Of a stretch of 64,000 nucleotides of DNA, positions 12,556-22,669 are shown piece by piece. The number at the start of each line of letters is the position of its first letter. The first letter of the stretch is position 1. The translations under genes were made by a program, and so were the position numbers. The DNA is from Liolophura sinensis (lineage: Eukaryota; Mollusca; Polyplacophora; Chitonida; Chitonidae): the NCBI RefSeq assembly GCF_032854445.1, contig NC_088298.1, forward strand, positions 12,759,504-12,823,503. The letters are read 5' to 3'. Under the pieces are notes generated by a model. It was not told where the DNA came from and did no database searches. It worked only from the letters and a program-made list of their open reading frames with translations.

Positions 12556-13920
12556 AGAATTTTCGGCTGGCACATAGAATAGAAAGGATTTTCGGATGGC
12601 ACATGACTTCTGGAATAGAAAGGATTTTCAGCTGACACATGACTTCTGGAATAGAAAGGATTTTCGACTGGCTCATGACTTCTGGAATAGAAAGGATTTT
12701 CAGCTGACACATGACTTCTTGAATAGAAAGGATTTACGGCTGGCTCGTGACTTTTGGAATAGAAAGGATTTTCAGCTGACACATGACTTCTGGAATAGAA
12801 AGGATTTACGGCTGGCTCGTGACTTTTGGAATAGAAAGGATTTTCAGCTGGCACATGACTTCTGGAATAGAAAGGATTTTCAGCTGACACATGACTTCTG
12901 GAATAGAAAGGATTTTCAGCTGACACATGACTTCTGGAATAGAAAGGATTTACGGCTGGCTCGTGACTTTTGGAATAGAAAGGATTTTCAGCTGACACAT
13001 GACTTCTGGAATAGAAAGGATTTACGGCTGGCTCGTGACTTCTGGAATAGAAAGGATTTTCAGCTGACACATGACTTCTGGAATAGAAAGGATTTACGGC
13101 TGGCTCGTGACTTTTGGAATAGAAAGGATTTTCAGCTGACACATGACTTCTGGAATAGAAAGGATTTTCAGCTGACACATGACTTCTGGAATAGAAAGGA
13201 TTTTCAGCTGGCACATGACTTCTGGAATAGAAAGGATTTTCAGCTGACACATGACTTCTGGAATAGAAAGGATTTTCGACTGACTCATGACTTCTGGAAT
13301 AGAAAGGATTTTCAGCTGACACATGACTTCTGGAATAGAAAGGATTTACGGCTGGCTCGTGACTTTTGGAATAGAAAGGATTTTCAGCTGACACATGACT
13401 TCTGGAATAGAAAGGATTTACGGCTGGCTCGTGACTTTTGGAATAGAAAGGATTTTCAGCTGACACATGACATCTGGAATAGAAAGGATTTACGGCTGGC
13501 TCGTGACTTTTGGAATAGAAAGGATTTACGGCTGGCTCGTGACTTTTGGAATAGAAAGGATTTTCAGCTGACACATGACTTCTGGAATAGAAAGGATTTA
13601 CGGCTGGCTCGTGACTTTTGGAATAGAAAGGATTTTCAGCTGACACATGACTTCTGGAATAGAAAGGATTTTCAGCTGACACATGACTTCTGGAATAGAA
13701 ACGATTTACGGCTGGCTCGTGACTTCTGGAATAGAAAGGATTTTCAGCTGACACATGACTTCTGGAATAGAAAGGATTTTCAGCTGACACATGACTTCTG
13801 GAATAGAAAGGATTTTCGACTGGCTCGTGACTTCTGGAATAGAAAGGGTTTTCAGCTGAGACATGACTTCTGGAATAGAAAGGATTTACGGCTGGCTCGT
13901 GACTTTTGGAATAGAAAAAG
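12556..13920. repeat. 36-bp minisatellite, about 38 copies, open on both strands
   Basis: The core of every unit is GACTTYTGGAATAGAAAGGA, followed by either TTTTCAGCTGACACAT or TTACGGCTGGCTCGT; the two types often alternate, giving a 72-bp higher-order period. With a period of 36, frames stay open: plus 12596-13948 (450 codons, D-F-W-N-R-K-D repeat), minus 12540-13790 (416 codons, E-N-P-F-Y-S-R-S-H repeat), and part of a third. No signal peptide, non-repeat domain or splice context is visible, so I call a satellite rather than a gene. Confidence 0.85.
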
Positions 13921-13989
13921 CTATACTATGAGTAATATTTGTGATTAACAACACCAGAAAAAGTAATCAGTGCATCCACTTTGATTGTG

Positions 13990-13995
13990 TTTATT
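13990..13995 (-). promoter_or_regulatory. Possible poly(A) signal of the innexin gene
   Basis: TTTATT on the plus strand is AATAAA on the minus strand, about 395 bp after the innexin stop codon. Position and orientation fit a 3' UTR end, but the hexamer is common in AT-rich DNA. Confidence 0.3.
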
Positions 13996-14388
13996 TGCAT
14001 CATGACTTCATTCGTTAGCACCTCATGAAATTTGCGTAAACATTGGTCCATGTAGCTAATATACAGGCCACTTTACCGATCAATCTCGTTCGGGTAAAAG
14101 TCGATGTTAAATTTGGATTCTTAGAAGAGCACGTGTCAAGTAAAGTGAACAAAATATATAAATGTAGACTATTTGGTTTGTCCTATTTGTCCGAGATACC
14201 TCTGTAGCTTAAAGTAATTTGGCTCCAAGCCGTGCAGTCCTTAATTCATTCCTGCCTTTGTGTTGACTTTTTGTGTGGAAACTGTCAAAGCATTACTCAT
14301 TTGATACCCCATTAGAACTCAGTACCGGTCGAATCGCTTAAGTCATTTACTGTACTGCGGTAAACAACAACGAAACCCGTTCAAAAGC

Positions 14389-15486
14389 CTAGCAGTGTTC
14401 ATAATGCACCAGAACATCCTTGTCGTCAGGTGCATAGAGCGGTGGCAATGGAGGTTTATCTTGCAGAGATTTGGTTTTGAAGTCTTCCCAGAGCCTGGAG
14501 AGAATCTGACTTACAACAGCTTCGGTGGAATTCTGACCAATCAGCTGGAACAGGTATATCCCGTCCGCCCTCAGGTAATGCTCAGTGAATTCGGAGAACA
14601 GTTCTGTGTCGCATTCTGGAATCACCTTCAGGTGTCTCTCCACATTCATGGGGTGTCTCGGCCCAAAGAGACGAGCGACGAGACAACAGATAACGTCACC
14701 GCTGCTGATAGACGATATCACGAGAGCCAAGAAGCCAACCAGAAGACTGATTCTCTCGAACATGTCATTGGCTGGTAGGTGGCACTGCAACGTGTAACGC
14801 TGGATGTTTTGTAACTGCCTTATTTCAACTTCGCAAAATATTAGCTTGGGGAAGTAGGTTTCATTTTTTTCTGAGACTATGTTGTGATTCATGTCGAAGT
14901 TCTCGGGAAATATTTTGCACAGGAAGATTAGCGGTATTAGCGATCCCAGTACGTACATCAATTTACCACCAACTTCCTGTAATCGGGCGTAAACTGGAAG
15001 CGAGGGTATAATGGAAGATATGCATCGCCAGAACTTTGATCTGTTTGCATTTTTCACAAATCGAGAGTCAAGTTCGATTATCAACTGTTGGATGGCAACG
15101 TCTCTCGTTTCCTTGTCTCCCCTGATGCTTTGCTTACAGAGTTTCAGAATGGTATCCACCTTCGACCCGAAAAGGCTCGATCCAATTGTCACACTTATTT
15201 CCGGTATGACGTACAGGGAGGCCAAAAAGAGCAAGGCGAATGGTGTCCATTTGAAGTGGTTGGTCATGGATTGTATGGGTAATGGCCCCGGGAATGGGTC
15301 TCCTGGGATATAATAGCTATCAGTAAGAAAGCAGACCGAGTTCACGTAAAACACCATGGCACCGGTGAAGTGGTTAGGGCACCAGCAGAGAGCAGGGGAT
15401 CCAAAGTACTGGAGGTATCCCGTCATCACTGCCATGATGGCCAGGAAAATGGCAAATATGACGTAAACTCGACCGGTCGTCATCAT
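14389..15486 (-). CDS. Innexin (gap-junction or hemichannel subunit)
   Basis: A 365-codon uninterrupted frame with innexin hallmarks. Seen: TM1 about residues 8-28; first extracellular loop with C-W-C-P-N-H-F-T-G (34-42) and C52; the F-K-W-T-P-F motif (78-83) leading into TM2 (about 82-101); TM3 about 175-193; second loop with C218 and C235 around N-I-Q-R-Y-T-L-Q-C; TM4 about 246-270; C-terminal Y-L-R-A-D-G-I-Y-L-F block (304-313) and L-W-E-D-F. Innexins form intercellular channels and non-junctional hemichannels in invertebrate plasma membranes. Family members are usually about 350-420 residues. The frame begins almost at TM1, so the usual 20-30 cytosolic residues are missing. The in-frame codons just upstream read N-I-D-R before M-M, matching the family's I-D-R-L-N, and follow an acceptor-like TTTGACAG. 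The true start is therefore probably in an upstream exon. Which paralogue it is cannot be told. Confidence 0.92.
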   Translation of the reverse strand: MMTTGRVYVIFAIFLAIMAVMTGYLQYFGSPALCWCPNHFTGAMVFYVNSVCFLTDSYYIPGDPFPGPLPIQSMTNHFKWTPFALLFLASLYVIPEISVTIGSSLFGSKVDTILKLCKQSIRGDKETRDVAIQQLIIELDSRFVKNANRSKFWRCISSIIPSLPVYARLQEVGGKLMYVLGSLIPLIFLCKIFPENFDMNHNIVSEKNETYFPKLIFCEVEIRQLQNIQRYTLQCHLPANDMFERISLLVGFLALVISSISSGDVICCLVARLFGPRHPMNVERHLKVIPECDTELFSEFTEHYLRADGIYLFQLIGQNSTEAVVSQILSRLWEDFKTKSLQDKPPLPPLYAPDDKDVLVHYEHC

Positions 15487-15498
15487 CCTATCAATGTT
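15487..15498 (-). CDS. Likely 5' extension of the innexin exon
   Basis: Four codons, N-I-D-R, precede the first Met in frame and sit immediately after a candidate splice acceptor (AG at 15499-15500). A TGA lies in frame just beyond, so the exon cannot extend further. The extension restores the conserved I-D-R of innexin N-termini. Confidence 0.55.
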
Positions 15499-15577
15499 CT
15501 GTCAAATTTAACAAGACCTGAAAAATATGATGAAAAAAGATTGATTAGATTACTTATTCAGAATCTAGCTTCCTCAC

Positions 15578-15631
15578 AATTCTAAAAGTAGACAGGAGTT
15601 GAATATACCCAAGGTCTGACTTCTTTTCCAT
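15578..15631 (-). CDS. Candidate first coding exon of the innexin
   Basis: An ATG opens 18 codons ending F-R-I before a canonical donor GTGAGG. Joining to the acceptor at 15499 keeps phase 0 and leaves a 79-bp intron. Without splicing the frame continues V-R-K-L-D-S-E and stops at TAA (15554-15556); that stretch itself looks like the basic-acidic run before I-D-R in innexins, so the junction is uncertain. A first exon further upstream is also possible. Confidence 0.35.
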
Positions 15632-15639
15632 GTCTCGAC

Positions 15640-16185
15640 CGTGTGTCTAGAAAACTGGACAGTAAGAACGAGATGTAGTGCAATTGCCCTAAATATTTAC
15701 CCCAAAACTACATTTATAGAGGCAAATAAATGTAATGTAATGTAATGGATGTAATCTTCTATAACTTTTAATAGGTCTCCATATTCACATCAATCTCCGT
15801 GTCCACTGACAGGTCAGCCACCAGAGGGCACTGTATAACAGCCAAACCCGTGGTGTAATGTTTGCAAGAACTCTGCCTTCCCATTGCTTGACGCACGGCA
15901 GCTCACATTATGGCCACCCCAAGCGCGGTGCAGGTTTTGCTTCTACCTTTAGAACTTCGTATATGTTATTTAACTAAATATAGCAAAACGTTTTAGGCCT
16001 TGGGTCCTTGCAGATTCTGCACAAAAATTCGAAATGCGTTGAACCTTGTTGCCTGCATATATATCCATTCTCAGTCTTATTGGTCTGAGAATTTTCTTTG
16101 TTTTTAACCGAGACTAATGCAATCCTTGTAACGTAGCATTCTGTGGCCTAGAATTTCAACGCAGGAAAGCAAGGAAAAGTATGCC
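15640..16185. other. 5' flank of the innexin, nothing recognised
   Basis: AT-rich sequence. I see no clear TATA box or CpG-rich promoter oriented toward the innexin. Confidence 0.4.
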
Positions 16186-16420
16186 TATTTATTTGATTAT
16201 TTCAGTTAAGAACATTTCACTAAAATATTATGGTGGGAAGGGCGTGGGTGTGTTGGGGGGGGGGGGGGGTACCGAACAGAGTGCGGGAGAAACCCACGAC
16301 CATCCGCAGGTTGCTGAATGACCTTCTCACGGACGGCCGGTAAGGCAGCCAGCATGAGCTGGTCTTGAACTCACAGCGACCGTATTAGTGAGAGGCTCCT
16401 GGGTTATTGTGTAGCGCTGT
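16186..16420 (-). mobile_element. SINE family A, degenerate
   Basis: The (ATTT) end, ATTATGGTGGGA, CCCACGACCATCCGCAGG, GCCAGCATGAGCTGG and TGAACTCACAGCGACCG blocks are recognisable. A run of 15 G at 16255-16269 lies inside and is unusual for the family. Confidence 0.75.
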
Positions 16421-17250
16421 GTATGCATTAGAATATAATATTTACGCGGCAAAAGAAAAACCCAGCGACAATCCTTAATATATTGTACTATGTTTATATG
16501 ATAGCTATAATCGTGTGCGTAATTAGCACAATATTCCCAAGCCTGAAACGGTATCCTCACAAAAAGCGTAAAAAAAAATGTTGTTTTTTCACTTTGCACC
16601 AAATTGTTGCCTATCAGAAAGTTGTGGGTTGCTTGCATTTACATATAGAGCAGCATGTGTGTTATATCAACACAGTATATTTGAAACATTTCATCCACGT
16701 AAATCCTAGAACTCCGATATTTATCTTGAAGCAATAGAAAGGTGCATCAAATTTTCTAGCCGCTTCCTCTTTTATAAATTTTATAAACGAATTAAACGAA
16801 CGTCTGATTAAATTTATTGGAATTAAATGTGTAAGATAAAAAAAATTCTATGTCTAATGCTGCACAAAGTGAGCGAAGTGTCCACATTTCACGTCACAAG
16901 TAAAACAATTTCATGAATGAAACTAGCGTCTAAAAGCCGAAGTTCATGTATGGTTGTCTTTCATGTTAAGAGACACACATTACGCGTACACAAGACGTGT
17001 CGTCTAGGGTTAGACAGCGGACGGCCTAAGAATGCAGGAGAAGATATGGAGGAAGAGATCAGATAACGTACGCTGCATAACAGATACCATGTGTTACACA
17101 GATGTTGTGGAAGTGTGTGAGTTGCCCCACATGCGATGTGCGGTGAGACCTGATGCTATCAAGTGTAATCAGTCATTCAAGCACATGCACGATGGAATAA
17201 AAGCCGACTGGTGATTTATCTTATACAAACCTTCACTGTCCACTGGGTTA
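16421..17250. other. Intergenic, nothing recognised
   Basis: Short frames on both strands (for example plus 16483-16737) show no family motif or splice support. Confidence 0.4.
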
Positions 17251-17253
17251 CTT

Positions 17254-17557
17254 GTAGTAGATTCATACATTTCTACACGTATTTGAGCCAGCTACATGTA
17301 CATGTAGTAGATTCATACATTTATACACGTGTTTTAGCCAGTTACATGTACATGTAGTAGACTCATACATTTATACACGTGTTTGAGCCAGCTACATGTA
17401 CATGTAGTAGATTCATACATTTATACACGTGTTTTAGCCAGTTACATGTACATGTAGTAGATTCATACATTTATACACGTGTTTGAGCCAGCTACATGTA
17501 CATGTAGTAGATTCATACATTTATACACGTGTCTGAGTCAGCTACATGTACATGTAA
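17254..17557. repeat. 50-bp tandem array centred on a 16-bp palindrome
   Basis: Six copies with exact 50-bp spacing: ATTCATACAT starts at 17261, 17311, 17361 (one base changed), 17411, 17461 and 17511. Each unit contains the perfect palindrome CTACATGTACATGTAG or a one-base variant. Confidence 0.9.
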
Positions 17558-17559
17558 GA

Positions 17560-18920
17560 TAGTAGGCACTACCTCAATACATTCGCATACGGCTATGAAC
17601 ACTAACTTTGTAGCTTGGCCTTCCATACACGCACTTGCGTGTCTTTACATATGTAGACGTATACATTACGGTTTCCCGATCAGCCTGTGGGGGTAGTTTA
17701 CAGCACTATCTATTGCTAAGGGAGACCAGACGTTCGCAAAAAATCATATTACCCAAAGCGGAAGTGTCATTTAATTCATGCAATATCTGACCTGCAAGCA
17801 ACTTGAATGATTATCGTGCCTCCATTAGATTAACCTGTGATAGTCTGATTTGCAAGTTTTCTCATGGAAATCTTTTGTGTGCTTTTGAATTATGCAAATA
17901 CCAACGTTTGAGAGAAAAAAATGACTGGAAATTACTAGAAAAACAGTAAAAGTGGAATACTGATATAGGTACATACTGTTTGCTCCAAACTCTAAACGTC
18001 CAGGTTCATCCCTTAGCTCCTTCGCCTTTGACAGCAGCCTTCACCACTCAGTCCTGTGTCCCTAAGACTTTAAGACGGATGTACACTTGGCCCTCCTCCC
18101 CGGGGACTTGAGCGATACCGTTTATGCACTCGTCCCTAGATAATGACACGGACCAGTCAAATTAAACAGAACTGCTAAGTGACACAGGATGCTGGCTTCT
18201 GGTGAGAGTCAGAGGTCAATTGGTCTTATCACATACACCCGTAAACACTACCCTTCAGGAATCTCCATGTCAAGCTGATAGTCCGTCGATGGAAGACCAG
18301 TTAATTCAAACATTTCTTACTTTCTTGTTTTCACAAATCTGAGAAAAACAAAACCAAAGATAATAATCACAAAACCTGAGTGTTTTATTGTATGCAGACG
18401 GACTATTCAGTTAAACAGATACATGTAGGCCTACATTTACTGAGAAAACATCAGAAAGGCGAAAATGAAAATGTGATGTTGCAAAGAACACAGAAATGCG
18501 AAGATGGGATAACAAAGAAAAAAAATAAGAAAAAACAAAATATCCAGCAACCTAACAGGTATATGTGCAAGTGCAGGGGAAATGAGACCATTGGTGCTGA
18601 ATTGATTTGAGATTAACGTTGATCTGTGTGGGGTGGGGGTGACTAAAGAGGTTTATGTATGGTTAATTTGCTTTACTTGCATACGTGAACAGATATACTG
18701 AGGCCTATAGTTAGGACCTTGTTTTAGTTAGTAACTGCAAGCCACCATTATGTTACGTCAGAATATTAATCATGCAATCTCGAGCTGTCTCGAGAGATTG
18801 CATGCCAGACAGTCAGGTTTCATGATTTTAATTCCTCTATTTTGATTCCTATATTTTTTTTGAAATAAAAAACAAAATTTTTAGTCTTACATTCGCTGTT
18901 ATCCTTTTTCATTTTGTCTT
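17560..18920. other. Intergenic, one strong hairpin
   Basis: No gene was recognised. At 18771-18804 an inverted repeat (CATGCAATCTCGAG facing CTCGAGAGATTGCATG with a short loop) could fold into a stable stem. Confidence 0.45.
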
Positions 18921-18922
18921 TC

Positions 18923-19045
18923 TGGTTATTTGATTCATTTCCTTGTTTGATTGTTGTTCGATGCCACACTCAAGGATTTTCCACTTTTACGATGACGGTC
19001 AGTTTTACGGATGGAGAAAACGTCAGTGCCCGGCTTAAACCATCG
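18923..19045 (-). mobile_element. SINE family A, old 3' fragment
   Basis: Order and spacing of TTATTTGATT, CACTCAAGGATTTTCCACTT, ACGATGACGGTCAG and TTACGGATGGA match the family A 3' half, with heavy divergence. Confidence 0.5.
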
Positions 19046-19479
19046 ACGTTTTGGTAAGTTATTGCCTATAAGTGTCTGCGACTTTGCCAGTTTCGCGTCA
19101 TTTGATATGGGAATGTGAGAAAACAAGCTAGGCTTAATATGCTTAATGTCTCAGCTGATCCACTCTAGTCTGCGTGTCAACAAATCACGGAACTCAGTAA
19201 TGGCTTTGTTCCGGTATGGGGGTAAATCAACGTGGACTCGGGGAACGGTGAAATATAACACTCTACATGTGCAAGCTTCACACCAAACCTATATAATCCC
19301 CTAGGATCACTCTCGCCGGAATACATACATGCACATGTATTGTACAGAACTTTGTTACACATGTAAATAGCTATACGAACATGACAGATATCTTGTAGAG
19401 CGAAACATGATGTGTACTACAGTTTTACTCGAACACCAGGTTTATATATTGTACCGTGCTTATGGAAATGAGGAATGTT

Positions 19480-19672
19480 CATTTATTTATATGATGTATC
19501 ACGCTGTACTCAAACATATATCACTTATACGACAGTGAACAGCTTTATATATGAGGGCAGGCAACGGTCATAACCTGGGGAAATCAACAGGTTGCTGCAG
19601 TAACCCTTCTCATGTACGACCAATAAGGAAGCCAGCATGACCTAACCACTAGGACATGGGGCCTCCTAGGGC
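19480..19672 (-). mobile_element. SINE family A, degenerate
   Basis: CTGTACTCAAACATATATCA, CTTATACGACAGTG, AACAGGTTGCTGCAG, AGGAAGCCAGCATGA and a final GGGGCCTCC mark the family in reverse. The segment before the head is deleted. Confidence 0.65.
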
Positions 19673-19679
19673 TCTTACG

Positions 19680-20485
19680 AACATCAGATATATTGTCCTT
19701 AACAAAAACAAACTGGACGAAGCGAATATTAATGTACGAACTAATAGGAGATGTTTTATTCCTAGATGGGTCAGTGTTGACCTACCTCACCTTCCCAAAC
19801 TTAGAGTTATTCTTCATATTTATACATGAGTGGAATCAACGACCCTACAAGACACACTTTGGGGCCTTAAGACTGACAACAATTTATTCTCTCCGGGTGG
19901 CTAAACAAACATTTTAACCTAGCTAGACCCACAATGGCATGTGAGATTTATGTTAATATGTAGGGTACATTAATTGTGCTTAAGAACGTGAGGTATATTG
20001 GCTCTTTTCAAATCAAAATTATTATCCAGGAAATGTTCTTCCGATTCATTGACAGATTGTGTTTAACGTCGCTTTTGTTTAATAGACTTTAATCATTTCA
20101 GGGTGGCCTGGTGCTCTATTAGGGTAGGTGTTGTACATACTTGTTAACACGTTTACTGGCGAAATATTTAGGGTGGACACTCCAAATCATAAACTGCTTA
20201 ATTTATTTCATTCTAAACTGACGGCCATAAGAAACTTTACGACTCCGTGAGTTAAATTTAACCAGCCTTTCCAGCAAATTAGTGCCAAATTATTGTAGGA
20301 AAACAATGTACGAAGTATATACCCACGTGCGACAAGCGTCATATACGCCCACACGAATTTGTTTTGAGACAACGAAGAAAGTTGAAAAATCACGTGACCC
20401 ATGGATGGCCGCAACTGCACATGTAATACGTGTATAAAAACGTTACACACAGTATGCTGGACTTGCACACTGACTAAAAACCACC
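19680..20485. other. Intergenic, nothing recognised
   Basis: The minus-strand open frame at 20208-20570 overlaps the 5' end of the Tc1 relic and has no motif of its own. Confidence 0.4.
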
Positions 20486-20491
20486 AAAGTG

Positions 20492-21810
20492 ATGCATCTA
20501 TTGACTCCACAACAACGCGAGAGGGCCCTGGGTATGGTATCCATGGGAGCCACCTATGCCCACATTGCAAGGACTGTCAGCTGCTCTCGTGTAACTATGT
20601 CAAATTTCATGCAACGTATCCGGCCCGGATAGCACAGTTGGTAGAGCGTCCGCTTCGGGACCGGTAGATCCAGGATCAATCCTTGATCGAGTCACACCTA
20701 AGATTTCAAAAGAGGAAGTTGTAACTTCCTCGCTTGGCGTTCAGCATGAAGGGGATAGTGCAACAACTGGTTTGACCCGTATCAATATAATGGCTCGGGC
20801 GGGGCGGCTTACTTGCCTTCGGTAAGTCGTCTCAGTGAAGCAGCACTAAATAAAAGAGTGGTGGAAATCCGTCCTGCAACAAGGAGGCACATTACACGTG
20901 CATGCACCCTAATGATTCCTTCGTCGTCATATGACTGAAAAATTGTTGAGTACGACGTTAAACCCCAATCACTCATTCATGCAACGTTACGAACATACAG
21001 GGAAGACATCGGACAGGCCAAGAACAGGCAGGCCTAGGGTAACCACGCCCAGAGAAGACGGGTTCCTGCGAACCTTACACCAGAGGAGCCGCTACGGGAC
21101 AGTGACGTCATCGTCAATCAATGCCTAAGGCTATCGGGTCAGCCGGCAGACCGTTTCCAGGAGACTCCTGGCTCACGGAATTAGGGCCCATCGACCATTC
21201 AGAGGGCAGTTGTTGACAGCCAAATATCGTCGCGATGGGCTCGAATTGTACGCCGTTGGCAGCGACGTGATTGGCAACGTGTTGTTTTCACGGATGAAAG
21301 CCACTTCTGCCTGTTCCGTCCAAGAGGCGAACGAATGGCTGCATCATGCGTCCAGGAGGTGATACCGTTTAGTGGCGGCAGCGTGATAGTGTGGGGTGGG
21401 ATTTGTGGAGAGGAACGGACACCACTAACCTAACAGCTCAACTTTACGTTGATGAAATTCTACGTCCTGTTGTCCTGCCATTCCTTCAACAGCAGCCACG
21501 TGTCCTGTACCAGGATAACAACGCCAGGCCCCATAGAGCTCGAGTCGTGCAGAACTTCCTGGGCGCCAGGGACGTCAACGTCTTGCTGTGGCAAGCACAT
21601 TGCTCAGATATGTCCCCCATAGAACACCTTTGGGATATCATGGGTCGTCGAGTAAGACAATGGCCACACCTTGCAGCCAACCGACAAGAACTGGCCTTCA
21701 CTCTCCAAGATGAATGGCAACGAATCCCACGTCATCTCATCAGACGACTGACTTTTTCTATGCGTCGCAGAGTTTTTGCATGCATTGAAGCAAGGGGTGG
21801 CCACACGTGA
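20492..21810 (+). pseudogene. Tc1/mariner transposase pseudogene, interrupted by a SINE
   Basis: The reading starts at ATG 20492 with a helix-turn-helix segment (L-T-P-Q-Q-R-E-R-A-L, S-C-S-R-V-T). The SINE at 20618-20975 interrupts it. It resumes with the G-R-P-R linker (R-P-R-T-G-R-P-R-V-T-T), then the DDE part: F-T-D-E-S-H-F, V-W-G-G-I, Y-Q-D-N-N-A-R-P-H, S-P-I-E-H-L-W-D. Breaks: a TAA at 21126-21128, frame shifts near 21230-21250 and near 21400-21425, and the SINE. By family alignment the residue before N-A-R-P-H should be the second catalytic Asp; here it is Asn. The last 139 codons (21391-21810) remain open. Terminal inverted repeats were not found. Such enzymes cut and paste their own element at TA sites; this copy is dead. 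Confidence 0.9.
20618..20975 (+). mobile_element. SINE family B, full length, 12-bp target duplication
   Basis: It begins CCGGCCCGGATAGCACAGTT with tRNA-like boxes (TAGCACAGTTGGTAGAGCG, GGATCAATCC), then a body with GAAGTTGTAACTTCC and CGTCTCAGTGAAGCAGCAC, and ends GTACGACGTTAAACCCC and a CACTCATTC-type tail. TTCATGCAACGT at 20606-20617 and 20976-20987 is the target duplication; it lies in transposase coding sequence, so the SINE inserted after the Tc1 element. Confidence 0.93.
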
Positions 21811-22397
21811 TATTGATTGGTTTTGATATTGACTGATTTTAAAAATAATCAACTTTTTGTATACTCTGCCCATTGTTAACCAAGATGAATGCTTTCTACC
21901 CCTGCTCTGTTTGTTCACTTGTAAAATGATCTGAGGCTGCTTTGTCCGTTCTTACTCAAGACTTTTAATATTTAAAGTCATTGGTCTTTTCAATATATTA
22001 AACTTCAGTCATTCTGTTTTTGCTTTGGAAAAAAAAATTGATTTGAACTCTTTGTAAAGTCTCTATTGGCAGTCAGTTTACACGGAATTTCGCATTATTA
22101 CTGTATATTTTGTATGTCATGATGACCAGGACCCTCTCACTGGCTAATTGTGTTTCCAGGGCTGAAAACTGCCAACATGGATGTACTGTTCAGTATGGGT
22201 ACTTTTCCATACACTGACATATTTAAGACATTTATATTTATGTCAAGAAAATAAACAGTACTTTTCTCTGTAAAACATTCATAAGTTAAATTCTTTGTGG
22301 TGGAAGAGCTTGGTCATTTTAACAATCAGATTAAAGTCACAAAGTTTACCCAACACCAGTATGTCGTCGACATACCGCACGTAAAATTGATTCAAGA
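21811..22397. other. 3' flank of the Tc1 relic, nothing else recognised
   Basis: AT-rich sequence. No inverted repeat matching the 5' side of the transposon could be picked out. Confidence 0.4.
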
Positions 22398-22666
22398 TTT
22401 ATTTATTTATTTATTTATTGATGTTTTACGCCGTACTCAAGAATATTTTCACTTATACGACGGCGGCCAGCATTATGGTGGGTGGAAACCGGGAAACAGC
22501 CCGGGGGAACCCAAGGCCATCTGCAGGTTGCTGGCAGACCTTCCACGTACGGCCGGGGAGGAAGCCAGCATGAGTTGGACTTGAACTCACAGCGACCGCA
22601 TTGGTGAGAGACTCCTGGGTCATTACGCTGCGGTAGCGCGCTAACAACTAAGCCACAGAGGACCCC
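22398..22666 (-). mobile_element. SINE family A, full length
   Basis: Reversed tail with (ATTT)5, TTTTACGCCGTACTCAAGAA, complete body and a head ending GAGGACCCC. It differs from other copies mainly by one extra T in the ATATTTTCAC region. Confidence 0.9.
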
Positions 22667-22669
22667 GAT

